Below, one piece after another: positions 23,617 through 34,100 of a DNA stretch of 64,000 bases (position 1 is its first letter; the number at the start of each line of letters is the position of its first letter). This DNA comes from Bradyrhizobium sp. SZCCT0231 (lineage in GTDB: Bacteria > Pseudomonadota > Alphaproteobacteria > Rhizobiales > Xanthobacteraceae): positions 124,001-188,000 of the forward strand of contig NZ_JAFCKP010000009.1 of assembly GCF_018130245.1 (NCBI RefSeq), in the 5' to 3' direction. Below the pieces are notes generated by a model. That model saw nothing but the letters and a program-made list of their open reading frames with translations, was not told the origin of the DNA and did no database searches. A program made the translations under genes and the position numbers.

Positions 23617-25143
23617 ATGGAAGCTTTCGGTCTCCTGCTCCACGGCTTTGCCGTCCTGCTGACGTGGAAGACGCTCGTGCTGATGATGGTCGGGCTGGTG
23701 CTCGGCATCTTCGTCGGCGTGCTGCCCGGGCTCGGCGGTCCCAATGGCGTTGCGATCCTGTTGCCGCTCACCTTCACGATGGACCCGACCTCGGCGATCG
23801 TGATGCTGTCCTGCATCTATTGGGGCGCGCTGTTCGGCGGTGCCATCACCTCGATCCTGTTCAACATCCCGGGCGAGGCCTGGTCGGTCGCGACCACCTT
23901 CGACGGCTATCCGATGGCGCAGCAGGGCAGGGCGGCGGAGGCGCTGACTGCGGCGTTCACCTCCTCCTTCATCGGCTCGCTGGTCGCGGTGCTGCTGATC
24001 ACCTTTCTTGCGCCGATGATCTCGTCCTTCGCGCTGAAGTTCGGCCCGCCCGAGTTCTTCGCGGTCTATCTCTTGACCTTCTGCTCCTTTGTCGGCCTCG
24101 GGCGCGAAGCCAAGCACAAGACGGTCATCTCGATGTCGCTGGGCCTGCTGCTCGCCGGCATCGGCATGGACACGGTGTCTGGCAATCTGCGCATGACCTT
24201 CGGCTCGCCGGAGCTGCTCCGCGGCATCAACTTCCTGGTCGCCGTCATCGGCCTGTTCGGCATCAGCGAGATCCTGCTGACGATGGAGGAACGGCTGGCG
24301 CTGCGCGGACACGCGGCGGGCATCTCGCTGCGCGTCGTGCTCGGCGTCTGGAAGGACCTGCCGAAATACTGGGTGACGCTGCTGCGCTCCTCCTTCATCG
24401 GCTGCTGGCTTGGCATCACCCCGGGCGGCGCGATCGCGGCGTCCTTCATGGGCTACAATCTGGCAAAACGCTTCGCCAAGGAGCCCGGAAGTTTCGGCAA
24501 GGGCCGCATCGAGGGCGTGTTCGCGCCGGAGACGGCGGCGCACGCCTCCGGCACCTCGGCGCTGCTGCCGATGCTGGCGCTCGGCATTCCCGGCTCGGGC
24601 ACCGCGGCGATCCTGCTCGGCGGCCTGATGGTGTGGGGGCTCAATCCGGGGCCGCTGCTGTTCGTCGAGCACAAGGACTTCGTCTGGGGCCTGATCGCCT
24701 CGATGTATCTCGGCAACGTCGTCGGCCTCGTGCTGGTGCTGACGACGGTGCCGATCTTCGCCTCGATCCTGCGCGTGCCGTTTGCCGCGGTGGCGCCGAT
24801 GATCGTGGTGTCCTGCGCGATCGGCGCCTACGCGATCCAGAACGCGATGTTCGATATCTGGCTGATGCTCGGCTTCGGCGTCGTCGGCTACGTCTTCAAG
24901 AAGATCGGCATTCCGCTGGCGCCGTTCACCCTCGCGCTCGTGCTCGGCAACCGTGCCGAGGATGCCTTTCGCCTGTCGATGATCGGCTCGGGCGGCACCT
25001 TGAAGGTGTTCTGGTCGAACGGCTTGGTCGGCTCGATCACGACACTGGCCATCGTGCTGCTGTTCTGGCCCGTGATCGACGGCCTGCTCGGCCGTATCGG
25101 CAGGAAGGCGGCGGGGCAAAACGGCGACGCAACGAAAAGTTGA
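23617..25143 (+). CDS. tctA: Tripartite tricarboxylate transporter large permease (TctA)
   Basis: This 508-residue integral membrane protein has about 12 hydrophobic segments. TctA landmarks include GVLPGLGGPNGVAILLPLTF near residue 38, GALFGGAITSILFNIPGEAWSVATTFDGYPMAQQG and the second repeat ETAAHASGTSALLPMLALGIPGSGTAAILLGGLMVWG. Both pseudo-repeats of the family are intact. It is the carrier subunit working with TctB and the binding protein at 22000. The 151 bp after it hold a promoter region for the outer-membrane gene at best. Confidence 0.93.
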   Translation: MEAFGLLLHGFAVLLTWKTLVLMMVGLVLGIFVGVLPGLGGPNGVAILLPLTFTMDPTSAIVMLSCIYWGALFGGAITSILFNIPGEAWSVATTFDGYPMAQQGRAAEALTAAFTSSFIGSLVAVLLITFLAPMISSFALKFGPPEFFAVYLLTFCSFVGLGREAKHKTVISMSLGLLLAGIGMDTVSGNLRMTFGSPELLRGINFLVAVIGLFGISEILLTMEERLALRGHAAGISLRVVLGVWKDLPKYWVTLLRSSFIGCWLGITPGGAIAASFMGYNLAKRFAKEPGSFGKGRIEGVFAPETAAHASGTSALLPMLALGIPGSGTAAILLGGLMVWGLNPGPLLFVEHKDFVWGLIASMYLGNVVGLVLVLTTVPIFASILRVPFAAVAPMIVVSCAIGAYAIQNAMFDIWLMLGFGVVGYVFKKIGIPLAPFTLALVLGNRAEDAFRLSMIGSGGTLKVFWSNGLVGSITTLAIVLLFWPVIDGLLGRIGRKAAGQNGDATKS

Positions 25144-25294
25144 ATTCTATCAGTGCCTTGGTTTTAATGTGTCGTCACAGTCCGGTCGCTGACGCCCTGT
25201 GATTGTTTCCAGATGTTGCTGTTGCGCGACAGCCTGGGCTGGGCTTGGCGCTTATGCTTCCCGTAGATTTCTTTCCTTTTCACGGGGCATTGCA

Positions 25295-26167
25295 ATGAAA
25301 CAGGTTGTGATGGGAATTGTGGCGGCATAGCTGGTCGCGAGCAGCGCACTGGCCGCTGATCTGGCATCGAAACCCTACGTGAAGGCCCCGGCCGTCGTCG
25401 ATCCGGTCTGGAGTTGGACGGGCTTCTATGCCGGATTGAACGCCGGGTACAGCTGGGGGAGGGCGGAGACGACCGTGGCGCGGATCGCACTGCCGTTCCC
25501 GGCCATACAATTCAGCTCGTTCGGCCAGAATGTCGACGGTTGGCTGGCCGGCGGACAGCTGGGCTACAATTGGCAGGTCGATCCGAAATGGGTCGTCGGC
25601 CTCGAGGGCGACATTCAGGCCACCGGCGAGCGGTCGTCGCGCACGGTGACAACGACCACCGCGCGCTACGGTTCGAATATCGTCGGTCTCCCAATCGGCA
25701 CCGACTTCAACTCCATTGCGACGCTCACCGCAAATCTTTCCTACGACCTGCAGTGGTTCGCGACCTTCCGCGGGCGCGTCGGTATCCTCTCGGATCCGCA
25801 GACTCTTTGGTACGCGACCGGTGGTCTCGCCGTAGGCGAGTTCAAATATTCGTCCGCGACCACCATTGGAATCCAGGTCTTCGGACCGGGCCTCGGCGGC
25901 ACGACCCCGCTCGGCGGTTTCAGCTTTCCGATCGGGCCGGGCGCAACCAGCACCGATACCCGGGTTGGCTGGACGGTGGGCGCGGGCGTCGAACGCAAGT
26001 TCACCCGCAATTGGTCGGCCAAGCTCGAATATCTCTACATGGATTTCGGCAGCAAGACCTACTTCGCGGGAACCGCCAACCAGGCGGACGTGAGCTTCCA
26101 CGATCACGTGCTGCGCGCCGGCTTCAACTATGCGTTCACTCCGACGCCCGTGGTCGCGAAATACTGA
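25295..26167 (+). pseudogene. Outer-membrane beta-barrel protein gene interrupted by TAG in the signal peptide
   Basis: From ATG 25295 the frame reads MKQVVMGIVAA, then TAG at 25328-25330, then LVASSALAADLASKPYVKAP. Together these make a normal signal peptide broken by one amber codon. The remainder (about 260 residues) is intact: WTGFYAGLNAGYSWG, GGQLGYNWQVDPKWVVGLEGDIQ, VGWTVGAGVERKFTRNWSAKLEYLYMDFG and a terminal RAGFNYAF strand. It is a small opacity/Omp25-like beta-barrel of the kind abundant in rhizobia. A GTG at 25379 could start a product without a signal peptide. The undamaged barrel argues for a recent mutation, suppression of the amber codon, or a sequencing error. Confidence 0.78.
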
Positions 26168-26191
26168 GCTGTCCCAGCACAAACTGCCTTC

Positions 26192-26217
26192 AATGCCCGG
26201 CAATCCTGCCGGGCATT
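26192..26217 (+). terminator. Strong hairpin after the beta-barrel gene
   Basis: AATGCCCGGCA pairs perfectly with TGCCGGGCATT around an ATCC loop, 24 bp after the stop codon. GTCGTTT follows, so the T-tract is short, but position and stem strength fit an intrinsic terminator. Confidence 0.65.
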
Positions 26218-26284
26218 GTCGTTTCCGGCCTGAAGCGCGATGAGATTTGGATGAATCGTCATCGCGCTTTGGGTTGTCGTTTAC

Positions 26285-26329
26285 GCATGATCTTTTCGGA
26301 AAACCGGTTCGCACTTTTCCGGATCATGC
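26285..26329. repeat. 45-bp interspersed repeat, copy 1
   Basis: The element starts GCATGATCTTTTCGG and ends CCGGATCATGC, with imperfect dyad symmetry. Its reverse complement matches the 45-bp element at 51930-51974 with a handful of mismatches. Short elements of this kind are common between genes in Bradyrhizobium. It lies just after the stop of the CoA-transferase gene. Confidence 0.75.
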
Positions 26330-26335
26330 TGTAGG

Positions 26336-27529
26336 TCACACCACCTTGGCGTCCCTGAGCCCCGCAATCTCGTCGGCGCCGAAGCCGAACTCCTTCAGCA
26401 CCTCGTCGGTCTGCTCGCCGAATTCCGGCGGCCGCGCCACCATCTTGCTCGGCGTGCGCGACAGCGTCACGGGCTGGCCGACCAGGCGGATGTGGCGGTC
26501 CTCGTCGTTCGGCACGTCCTGCGCGATGCCGAGATGCTTGACCTGCGCGTCCTCGAACATCTGGTCGATCGCATAGATCGGCCCGCAGGGCACGCCGGCC
26601 TCGTTCAGCTCGCGGACCCAGGTCTCGGTCGACTTCGTCACGGTGCGCTTCTCGATCTCGGCGTTGAGCGCATCGCGGTTCCTGGAGCGGGCAGGGGCGG
26701 TCGCATAGTCGGGATGGGCATAGAGCTCCGGTGCGCCGATCGCCTGGGCGCAGCGCTCCCAGATCCGTCCGCCCGTGGTGGCGATGTTGATGTAGCCGTC
26801 GGAGGTCTTGAACACGCCGGTCGGAATGCTGGTCGGATGGTTGTTGCCGGCCTGCTTGGCGACCTCCTTCTCCATCAGCCAGCGCGCGGCCTGGAAGTCG
26901 AGCATGAAGATCTGGGCCTGCAGCAGCGAGGTCTGCACCCACTGGCCCTTGCCCGAGACCTCGCGCTCGAGCAGCGCGGTGAGGATGCCCATGGCGCAGA
27001 ACAGACCCGCCGTGAGGTCGGCGACGGGAATGCCGACCCGCATCGGTCCTTCGCCCGGCGCCCCGGTGATCGACATCAGCCCGCCCATGCCTTGCGCGAT
27101 CTGATCGAAGCCCGGCCGCTTGTGGTAGGGGCCGTCCTGGCCGAAGCCGGAGATGCTGCCATAGACGATGCGCGGGTTGATCGCGGCGAGGCTGTCATAG
27201 TCGATGCCGAGCTTCTTCTTCACGTCGGGCCGGAAATTCTCGACCACGACGTCGGCCTTGGCGGCGAGGCGCTTGAACACGGCGAGCCCGCGCTCGTCCT
27301 TCAGGTTCAGCGTCATCGCCCGCTTGTTGCGGTGCAAATTCTGGAAGTCGGAACCGCGCCGCGGCCCACCCGGCTGCTCGCCGCCGGCATCCTCGGTCAG
27401 CGCGTCGATCTTGACGACGTTGGCGCCCCAGTCCGCGAGCTGCCGCACGCAGGTCGGCCCGGAGCGGACACGGGTCAGATCGAGCACGGTGAAGCGCGAC
27501 AGGGCTTCCGAGGCATGCGGAAAGGGCAT
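26336..27529 (-). CDS. CaiB/BaiF-type (family III) CoA transferase
   Basis: This 397-residue protein has the family III CoA-transferase pattern: FTVLDLTRVRSGPTCVRQLADWGANVVKID at the N-terminus, NLKDERGLAVFKRLAAKADVVVENFRPDVKKKLGIDY with the catalytic Asp candidate, and SGFGQDGPYHKRPGFDQIAQGMGGLMSITG. It should move CoA between organic acids, for example formyl-, succinyl- or carnitine-type donors. ATG 27529 was preferred over a start 12 codons upstream because GGAG precedes it and the conserved region begins soon after. It stands alone; the substrate cannot be read. Confidence 0.9.
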   Translation of the reverse strand: MPFPHASEALSRFTVLDLTRVRSGPTCVRQLADWGANVVKIDALTEDAGGEQPGGPRRGSDFQNLHRNKRAMTLNLKDERGLAVFKRLAAKADVVVENFRPDVKKKLGIDYDSLAAINPRIVYGSISGFGQDGPYHKRPGFDQIAQGMGGLMSITGAPGEGPMRVGIPVADLTAGLFCAMGILTALLEREVSGKGQWVQTSLLQAQIFMLDFQAARWLMEKEVAKQAGNNHPTSIPTGVFKTSDGYINIATTGGRIWERCAQAIGAPELYAHPDYATAPARSRNRDALNAEIEKRTVTKSTETWVRELNEAGVPCGPIYAIDQMFEDAQVKHLGIAQDVPNDEDRHIRLVGQPVTLSRTPSKMVARPPEFGEQTDEVLKEFGFGADEIAGLRDAKVV

Positions 27530-27648
27530 CGTGAAAGGCTCCGGGACAGATTGCGGGCCTACCATAGTGCCGAAAGATCACGCGACAAGCCCGGCCCGGC
27601 GCCGATGCCGCCTGCCGAAATGCCATGCCTGACGCGGTGCCCGAGAGA

Positions 27649-27963
27649 TCAGCGCGACAGGCGCTTCAATTCCGCGCGCGCCTGCTCGGCCAGTGGATCA
27701 TCGCCGTGGCGCGCAATGAAGAGCTCGAATGCCTGCCGCGTTCCTTGCCGCCGCGCGGCTTCGTATTCCTCTGCCACCGCAACGGCAGGATCGCGAGCCA
27801 TTGGCATGGAGGACGCGCGTCCCGCCTCGCCGCCGTCCTTGTCGCCGTCGTCCGCTCTGGCTTTCCCGACCATGACTGGCTGTTCTCCGATGGATAGACG
27901 ATCCGGCCCCGAGACCACCGCGAGGACGCCGATCATAGCGGCCGCAAAGGAACCAGGTTTCAT
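27649..27963 (-). CDS. Small secreted hypothetical protein
   Basis: This 104-residue protein has an N-terminal hydrophobic segment (about 5-18, SFAAAMIGVLAVVS) that looks like a signal peptide. A low-complexity charged stretch (DDGDKDGGEAG) follows. The C-terminal 35 residues read AFELFIARHGDDPLAEQARAELKRL, like one TPR- or Sel1-type helical hairpin found at the ends of several rhizobial proteins. ATG 27963 is preceded by AAAGGGGA. I do not recognise a function. It is divergent from the metalloprotease gene. Confidence 0.6.
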   Translation of the reverse strand: MKPGSFAAAMIGVLAVVSGPDRLSIGEQPVMVGKARADDGDKDGGEAGRASSMPMARDPAVAVAEEYEAARRQGTRQAFELFIARHGDDPLAEQARAELKRLSR

Positions 27964-28122
27964 GAGTTCCCCTTTGGAGATCATCTCAAGCAGGTGGAGC
28001 CGCGCCCCGTCTCCAGGGCTCGGTATGACTACGGAGTGTGATGGCTAACAGGATATTAGGGAAGAGTGCCAGGCACCGTCGCCAAATTTAAGCCAAACGT
28101 TTACCTCTGAAGCTAGAATCAC

Positions 28123-30762
28123 GTGCCTTCGCCCCGAATCGCGCGATGGGCAGCTCCGGAGAGTCCATTGGCCACCGCCGTCATTGTCAGTGCCACCAAC
28201 AACGCCGAGATCGACGGGCTGCTGTCGGGCTACAAATGGTCCGGTGCGATCACCTACAGTTTTCCCGACGCACCCGGCGATTATTCCAATCCCTATTACG
28301 GCGGCAGCAGCGAGCCGACCACTTCGGGCTTTGCCTCGGCGCCCACGCAGATACAGACGGCGATCAACTACGCGATCGGATTGATCGTCGGCTACACCAA
28401 CGCCGACATCCAATATGCGGGCACGAACGGCGCCGACATCATGGTCGCGCAGTCGCCTGCGGCCAATCCGACCGCCTATGCCTACTATCCCTGGAACTAC
28501 GCGCCCGGCGGCGACATCTGGTTCGGCACCAAGTACAACTTCTCGCTGGCCAAGCTCGGCAATTATTACTTCACCACCGCGCTGCACGAGCTCGGCCACG
28601 CGCTCGGCCTCAAGCACAGCCAGGAGACCGGCGGCCCCGCCAACGTCGCCGTGCCGAGCGCGCATGACGACAGCGAATACACCGTCATGAGCTATCGCAG
28701 CTATGTCGGCGCTTCGACCACGGACGGCTACACCAACGAAGCGTACGGATATTCGCAGACCTACATGGCCAACGATATCCTCGCGCTCCAGACGATGTAC
28801 GGCGCGGACTACACGACCCAGAGCAGTAACACCGTCTACACCTGGAATCCGATCACGGGGCAGGAGTTCATCAACGGCGTCGGGCAGCTCGCACCGGGCG
28901 GTGGCGTCGGCGGCTCGGCCAATCGCATCTACGAGACCATCTGGGATGGCGGCGGCGTCGATACCTACGATCTGTCGAACTACACGACGAACCTGAGCAT
29001 CAACCTCAATCCCGGTGCTTCATCGGTGTTCTCCTCCGTGCAGCTGGCCTATCTCGGTGAGGGCCACTACGCATCGGGCAACGTCTACAACGCCTATCTC
29101 TATAATGGCGACGCGCGCTCCTACATCGACAACGCCACCGGCGGGTCCGGCAACGACACGATCATCGGCAACGCCATCGCCAACACGCTGAACGGCGCCG
29201 GCGGCAACGATACGATCACCGGCGGTGCGGGCAACGACACCATCGATGGCGGCTCAGGCACGGATACGGCAGTCTATTCGAGCAGCCAAGCCAATTACGC
29301 GATTTCATACAATGCGGCGACGCAGACGTTTACGTTGGTCGATCAGCGCAGCGGTTCACCTGACGGCACCGATACCGTCGCCGGCGTCGAGTACTTCCAA
29401 TTTGGGGATGGCACGGTGGCCAGCTCCAGCCTCGTTTCGAGAACGATCGAGGCGTTGGGATCGACCAGCGTGTTCCAGTCCGGCGGCAACTACTATCTGA
29501 ACAACATCTCGACCGGCACCGGCCCAACGCTGAAATATGCAGGCAGTGCGGTGAACACGGCCAATTACACCACGTGGTCGGTCATTGCGGCCGAGCAGGT
29601 GTCCGGTGGCGGCTACGACGTGGTCTGGAAGGATTCGTCGAACGGACATTACTCGGTCTGGAGCACGGACAGCACCGGCAACTTCGTGACGACGCTGGTC
29701 GCGGCTCCCGAAGTCCTGGGGAGCGATCCGACCCTGAAAGCACTGGAGCCGACGCTCCAGCAGGATCTCAATGGCGATGGTGCGATTGGTATACCCGCGG
29801 GCAGCCTTGTCACGATCGAAGCGTTCGGATCGACCAGCGTGGTGGTGTCCGGCGGCAACTATTATCTGACCAACATCTCGACCGGCATCGGACCTGCGCT
29901 ACAATACCAAGGCAGTGTGGTGAACACGGCCAACTACACCACGTGGTCCGTCATTGCGGCCGAGCAGGTGTCCGGTGGCGGCTACGACGTGGTCTGGAAG
30001 GATTCGTCGAACGGACATTACTCGGTCTGGAGCACGGACAGCACCGGCAACTTCGTAACGACGCTGGCCGCGGCTCCCGAAGTCCTGGGGAGCGATCCGA
30101 CCCTGAAAGCACTGGAGCCGACGCTCCAGCAGGATCTCAATGGCGATGGCACGATCGGGGTGCCGATCGCCAGCCCCGTCACGATCGAGGCGTTCGGATC
30201 GACCAGTGTGGTGGTGTCCGGCGGCAATTATTATCTGGACAATATCTCGACCGGCACCGGACCTACGCTGAAATACCAAGGCAATGTGGTGAACACGGCC
30301 AACTACACCACGTGGTCCGTCATTGCGGCCGAGCAGGTGTCCGGCGGCGGCTACGACGTCGTCTGGAAGAATTCGGCGAACGCACATTACTCGGTCTGGA
30401 GCACGGACAGCACCGGCAACTTCGTGACGACACTGGCCGCGGCTCCCGAAGTCCTGGGGAGCGATCCGACCCTGAAAGCACTGGAGCCGACGCTCCAGCA
30501 GGATCTCAATGGCGATGGCACCGTCGGTGCTGCGCCGTTCGCGACCGTCCCGCTCGATAGCTTCGACTTCAATTTTGGTAGCGCCGGATTCGGGTCCAGT
30601 TCGTCTGAGCCGCCGGACACGATGCCCGCGCCAGCCGATCTGCAGATGGCATCAGGGCAGGGGACGATCGCTCCGGTGCCGGGGAGCCACGACACGGCGG
30701 TCGTCGACTTTCTGACCGATTTTCTGCACAACCTGCAGGATCACGGCTTTCTGCTGCGCTGA
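28123..30762 (+). CDS. Serralysin-like M10 metalloprotease with RTX and three long C-terminal repeats
   Basis: The 879-residue protein has a metzincin zinc site HELGHALGLKH at about 155-165 and a Met-turn (TVMSYRSY, Met near 189). A calcium-binding RTX segment (about 340-378, GGSGNDTIIG and GGAGNDTIDGG) follows. Residues 441 to about 809 are three 123-residue repeats, each starting TIEAFGSTSV and ending in a D-x-N-x-D-G calcium-like loop (DLNGDGTIG). There is no Sec signal, so type I secretion through a C-terminal signal (LLR end) is expected, but no ABC exporter or TolC is in the window. The start is uncertain: GTG 28123 or TTG 28168, the latter with GGAGAG upstream. Confidence 0.88.
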   Translation: MPSPRIARWAAPESPLATAVIVSATNNAEIDGLLSGYKWSGAITYSFPDAPGDYSNPYYGGSSEPTTSGFASAPTQIQTAINYAIGLIVGYTNADIQYAGTNGADIMVAQSPAANPTAYAYYPWNYAPGGDIWFGTKYNFSLAKLGNYYFTTALHELGHALGLKHSQETGGPANVAVPSAHDDSEYTVMSYRSYVGASTTDGYTNEAYGYSQTYMANDILALQTMYGADYTTQSSNTVYTWNPITGQEFINGVGQLAPGGGVGGSANRIYETIWDGGGVDTYDLSNYTTNLSINLNPGASSVFSSVQLAYLGEGHYASGNVYNAYLYNGDARSYIDNATGGSGNDTIIGNAIANTLNGAGGNDTITGGAGNDTIDGGSGTDTAVYSSSQANYAISYNAATQTFTLVDQRSGSPDGTDTVAGVEYFQFGDGTVASSSLVSRTIEALGSTSVFQSGGNYYLNNISTGTGPTLKYAGSAVNTANYTTWSVIAAEQVSGGGYDVVWKDSSNGHYSVWSTDSTGNFVTTLVAAPEVLGSDPTLKALEPTLQQDLNGDGAIGIPAGSLVTIEAFGSTSVVVSGGNYYLTNISTGIGPALQYQGSVVNTANYTTWSVIAAEQVSGGGYDVVWKDSSNGHYSVWSTDSTGNFVTTLAAAPEVLGSDPTLKALEPTLQQDLNGDGTIGVPIASPVTIEAFGSTSVVVSGGNYYLDNISTGTGPTLKYQGNVVNTANYTTWSVIAAEQVSGGGYDVVWKNSANAHYSVWSTDSTGNFVTTLAAAPEVLGSDPTLKALEPTLQQDLNGDGTVGAAPFATVPLDSFDFNFGSAGFGSSSSEPPDTMPAPADLQMASGQGTIAPVPGSHDTAVVDFLTDFLHNLQDHGFLLR
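29443..30549 (+). repeat. Three in-frame tandem repeats of 369 bp inside the metalloprotease gene
   Basis: Units begin at 29443, 29812 and 30181, each at ACGATCGA and exactly 369 bp apart (123 codons). Long blocks are identical at the DNA level between units, notably the part coding for GSDPTLKALEPTLQQDLNGDG. The third unit drifts near its end, at about 30530. The high nucleotide identity points to recent duplication or ongoing homogenisation. Confidence 0.92.
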
Positions 30763-30810
30763 TCGAGAGGCGTCGCCTCGGGTCAACGCAGCCTTGGGGG
30801 TTTGTCTGGA

Positions 30811-31773
<963 letters not shown>

Positions 31774-31931
31774 GATCGGTTCCAGATTGTCGGCGGCGGG
31801 AGCGGGCTGAGTGGTATCGGCAATGGCCGGACTCGCCAATAGCGAAAATGGGTTGGATAGAGGTATTTAACTACCGCTACTGTGCATGGGGTTGTTTTCG
31901 CATTTTTTTGCCGGGGCGCCCGGCGATCAGT

Positions 31932-32681
31932 CTAGAACTCCCGCCGCTTCAACCACGCCCGTGCCCCCCAATGGGCGAAGCACCAGGCCGATCGGGCCAG
32001 GGAGAGGTGCTCGACATTGCGGTAGATCTGCCAGACCCATTTGGCCGAGCGCATCGGGCGGCTCGAGACCGAGGAACCCCTGACGCGGTACCGCGCCAGA
32101 TCCTCATTGAGGCCGTATGCGGTATGGCCGCGCTTCAGGATCGAGAGCCACAGGCAGAAATCGTCATAGCCCTCGTTCTTCATCGCGATGGGGCCGGCGA
32201 TCTCGCGGTCGACCACCGCGGTCAGCGTCGCGATCGCGGTGTTCTTCAGGAGCTGCCCGTAGCTGAGCGAGGCCGGCACCTCGATCAGCCGTCCGGTGAC
32301 CGTGTTGGTCTCGTTGATGCGGCGGAAAGCGGTGTAGCTGAGGGCGGCTTGCTTTGCCTTCGCAAAGGCCAGCTGCCGCTCCAGCTTTTCGGGCAGCCAC
32401 AGATCGTCGCTGTCGAGGAAGGCGAGATAGCGGCCCTGCGCCTGGTCGATCGCGGCCTGACGCGCCAGCGCCGGCCCGCCATTCTTGGCCTGCCGGATCA
32501 GCTTGACGCGCGGATCGCGCTCGCCGATGTCAGCGATGATTCCCGGCGTCCCGTCGGTCGAGCAGTCATCTGCGATCAAAAGCTCCCAATCGCCAAATGT
32601 CTGGCTCTGTACCGAGCGGATCGTCTCCCCGATCAGGCCTTCGACGTTCCAGGATGGGGTGATGATCGAGACGAGCGGCAT
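31932..32681 (-). CDS. Family 2 glycosyltransferase
   Basis: This 249-residue GT-A enzyme has the GT2 start VSIITPSWNVEGLIGETIRSVQSQTFGDWELLIADDCSTDGT, a DxD-type metal site LAFLDSDDLWLPEKLE (about 85-100), and a C-terminal acceptor part. There is no membrane segment, so it is probably cytoplasmic. It adds a sugar to a growing lipid-linked chain; donor and acceptor are not predictable. ATG 32681 is used; TTG 32696 is an alternative that overlaps the stop of the previous gene. Confidence 0.88.
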   Translation of the reverse strand: MPLVSIITPSWNVEGLIGETIRSVQSQTFGDWELLIADDCSTDGTPGIIADIGERDPRVKLIRQAKNGGPALARQAAIDQAQGRYLAFLDSDDLWLPEKLERQLAFAKAKQAALSYTAFRRINETNTVTGRLIEVPASLSYGQLLKNTAIATLTAVVDREIAGPIAMKNEGYDDFCLWLSILKRGHTAYGLNEDLARYRVRGSSVSSRPMRSAKWVWQIYRNVEHLSLARSAWCFAHWGARAWLKRREF

Positions 32682-32692
32682 ATCGGATCCGT

Positions 32693-34096
32693 TCAATTCA
32701 CATGGGCCGGCTCGGCGATCGCGGCACGCAAGGAGGCCGCAAACGTATCGAGCAGTTTGGCATCGCTGACATAGAGCTCGCCCGGATAGGACCTGCGCCA
32801 GGCCGCTTCGAAATAGGGTGCGCCCTTGGCCGGATCGAACGGTCCGGCGGAGAGCGCCTCGCGCAACCGTGCGGGTACATCGGCCAGACGATCGACCGCA
32901 TAGACCAGCGGACAGGAGCGGTAGAACGCGTCGCCCATCACCACGACCGGCTTGCCGAGCAGCAACGCTTCGGCGCCCGACTTGCTGTTGACGGAGATGA
33001 TGGCAGCGGCGCGATCGAGCACGGTGTAATTGTTGGTCTGCGGCGGCAACAGCACGAAATTGTCGAACCGGCGGGCGAGCTCGAACAGGCGGGCGGCCGA
33101 GATTGCGCCGATCTGGGCGGGATGCTCCTTCACCACGAGCACATGCGAATCCGGGATCGTACGCAGCAGGAAGTCGACGGTCGCGACCTGGTCGAGATAG
33201 TCCGGCGAGCGCAGCGTCAGCGCCATGTCTGCCGGAACGTGGAACGGATAGTAGACGAAGGGCGTTTCGGGGATCGGCTTGTAGAGCTTGCGCAGCCGCG
33301 TCGCGTTGAGCGCCATCGCGGCGTGCACCTGGGCATGGCGCAGATTGTGCCCGAACTCCTGGTGCTTGCCGAGCGCGAACTGGTCCCAGAGCTTCTCGAC
33401 GAGACGGTTGGCGTTGCGCAAATTGACGACCTTCTTGAAGGCTGCCGAATAGTGATGCTGGTCCTTCTTGGGAATGACAATCGCCCGCTGCGTCAGCGTG
33501 TCATCGAGATAGGCGCGTACCTCTGATGACACCGTGTCCGCCGGCGTCGGCATCACGTCGGGCGCTCGAAGCGTGTCGGGCGTGAAATACATGCGGCCAC
33601 GAAAGAACGACGGCTCGATGAACCAGTTGCGGATGCTGCGGCGCCTCGCGGCGTAGAAGCTCGCGATCACCGAGAGAAAGCCGCCGAGCTCTTGCACCAG
33701 CTCGGCGCGCTTGCCTTGCTTCTCCAGCCGATCGAGCACCGTCTCCATCGCATTGGCATAGATCATGAAACGCCGGCGCAAGGCGGCAGTATCGCGGATG
33801 CCGAAGGTGAAGCGCTCATGGCTGAACAGGAAGTTGGTCCCGTCCAGTCCGTAGGCGGCGACGCGGGCATCGAAGGCCTTGCGATCGTCGGGCGACGGGC
33901 CGGCCTTGAGACCCTCGCGGTACATGTTCGTGACCGGAACGCCCTCGGCGGTCGACATCTCTGCGCTGCGATCGTCGAAGGCAAGCAGCTCGACGTCATG
34001 GCCTGCCGCGCGCAACCGCTGCGCAACCGGAATCCAGAACCGGGTCTGGTATTCGGCCAGCGTGGTGATGAGAATGGTCTTTGCGGATGTTGTCAT
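32693..34096 (-). CDS. Capsule polysaccharide biosynthesis-type protein (KpsC/KpsS-like GT-B)
   Basis: This 467-residue protein starts with a GT-B Rossmann-like region (ILITTLAEYQTRFWIPVAQRLRAAGHDVELLAFDD). Its C-terminal half has features of the capsule polysaccharide biosynthesis family: FVYYPFHVPADMALTLRSPDYLDQ, HVLVVKEHP, and the donor-site-like VNSKSGAEALLLGKPVVVMGDAFYR. KpsC/S enzymes add Kdo to the lipid anchor of group 2 capsules; related proteins act in other surface glycans. Given two nonulosonate modules nearby, it may transfer a nonulosonic acid. The gene is 4 nt from the upstream gene's stop and 11 nt before the GT2 start. Confidence 0.8.
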   Translation of the reverse strand: MTTSAKTILITTLAEYQTRFWIPVAQRLRAAGHDVELLAFDDRSAEMSTAEGVPVTNMYREGLKAGPSPDDRKAFDARVAAYGLDGTNFLFSHERFTFGIRDTAALRRRFMIYANAMETVLDRLEKQGKRAELVQELGGFLSVIASFYAARRRSIRNWFIEPSFFRGRMYFTPDTLRAPDVMPTPADTVSSEVRAYLDDTLTQRAIVIPKKDQHHYSAAFKKVVNLRNANRLVEKLWDQFALGKHQEFGHNLRHAQVHAAMALNATRLRKLYKPIPETPFVYYPFHVPADMALTLRSPDYLDQVATVDFLLRTIPDSHVLVVKEHPAQIGAISAARLFELARRFDNFVLLPPQTNNYTVLDRAAAIISVNSKSGAEALLLGKPVVVMGDAFYRSCPLVYAVDRLADVPARLREALSAGPFDPAKGAPYFEAAWRRSYPGELYVSDAKLLDTFAASLRAAIAEPAHVN

Positions 34097-34100
34097 GGCT

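Noticed and set aside
23563-25119. Open frame antisense to tctA, rich in His, Gln and Asp.
   Set aside because: The composition is an antisense artefact of a hydrophobic membrane-protein gene.
29443-30549. Regular repeats considered as a CRISPR-like or satellite array.
   Set aside because: The 369-bp period is in frame with the metalloprotease and codes for a repeated protein unit; there are no short repeats with unique spacers.
30765-30780. Small GAGGC/GCCTC hairpin after the metalloprotease gene as a terminator.
   Set aside because: The stem is only 5 bp with a 3-nt loop and no T-tract, too weak to list.
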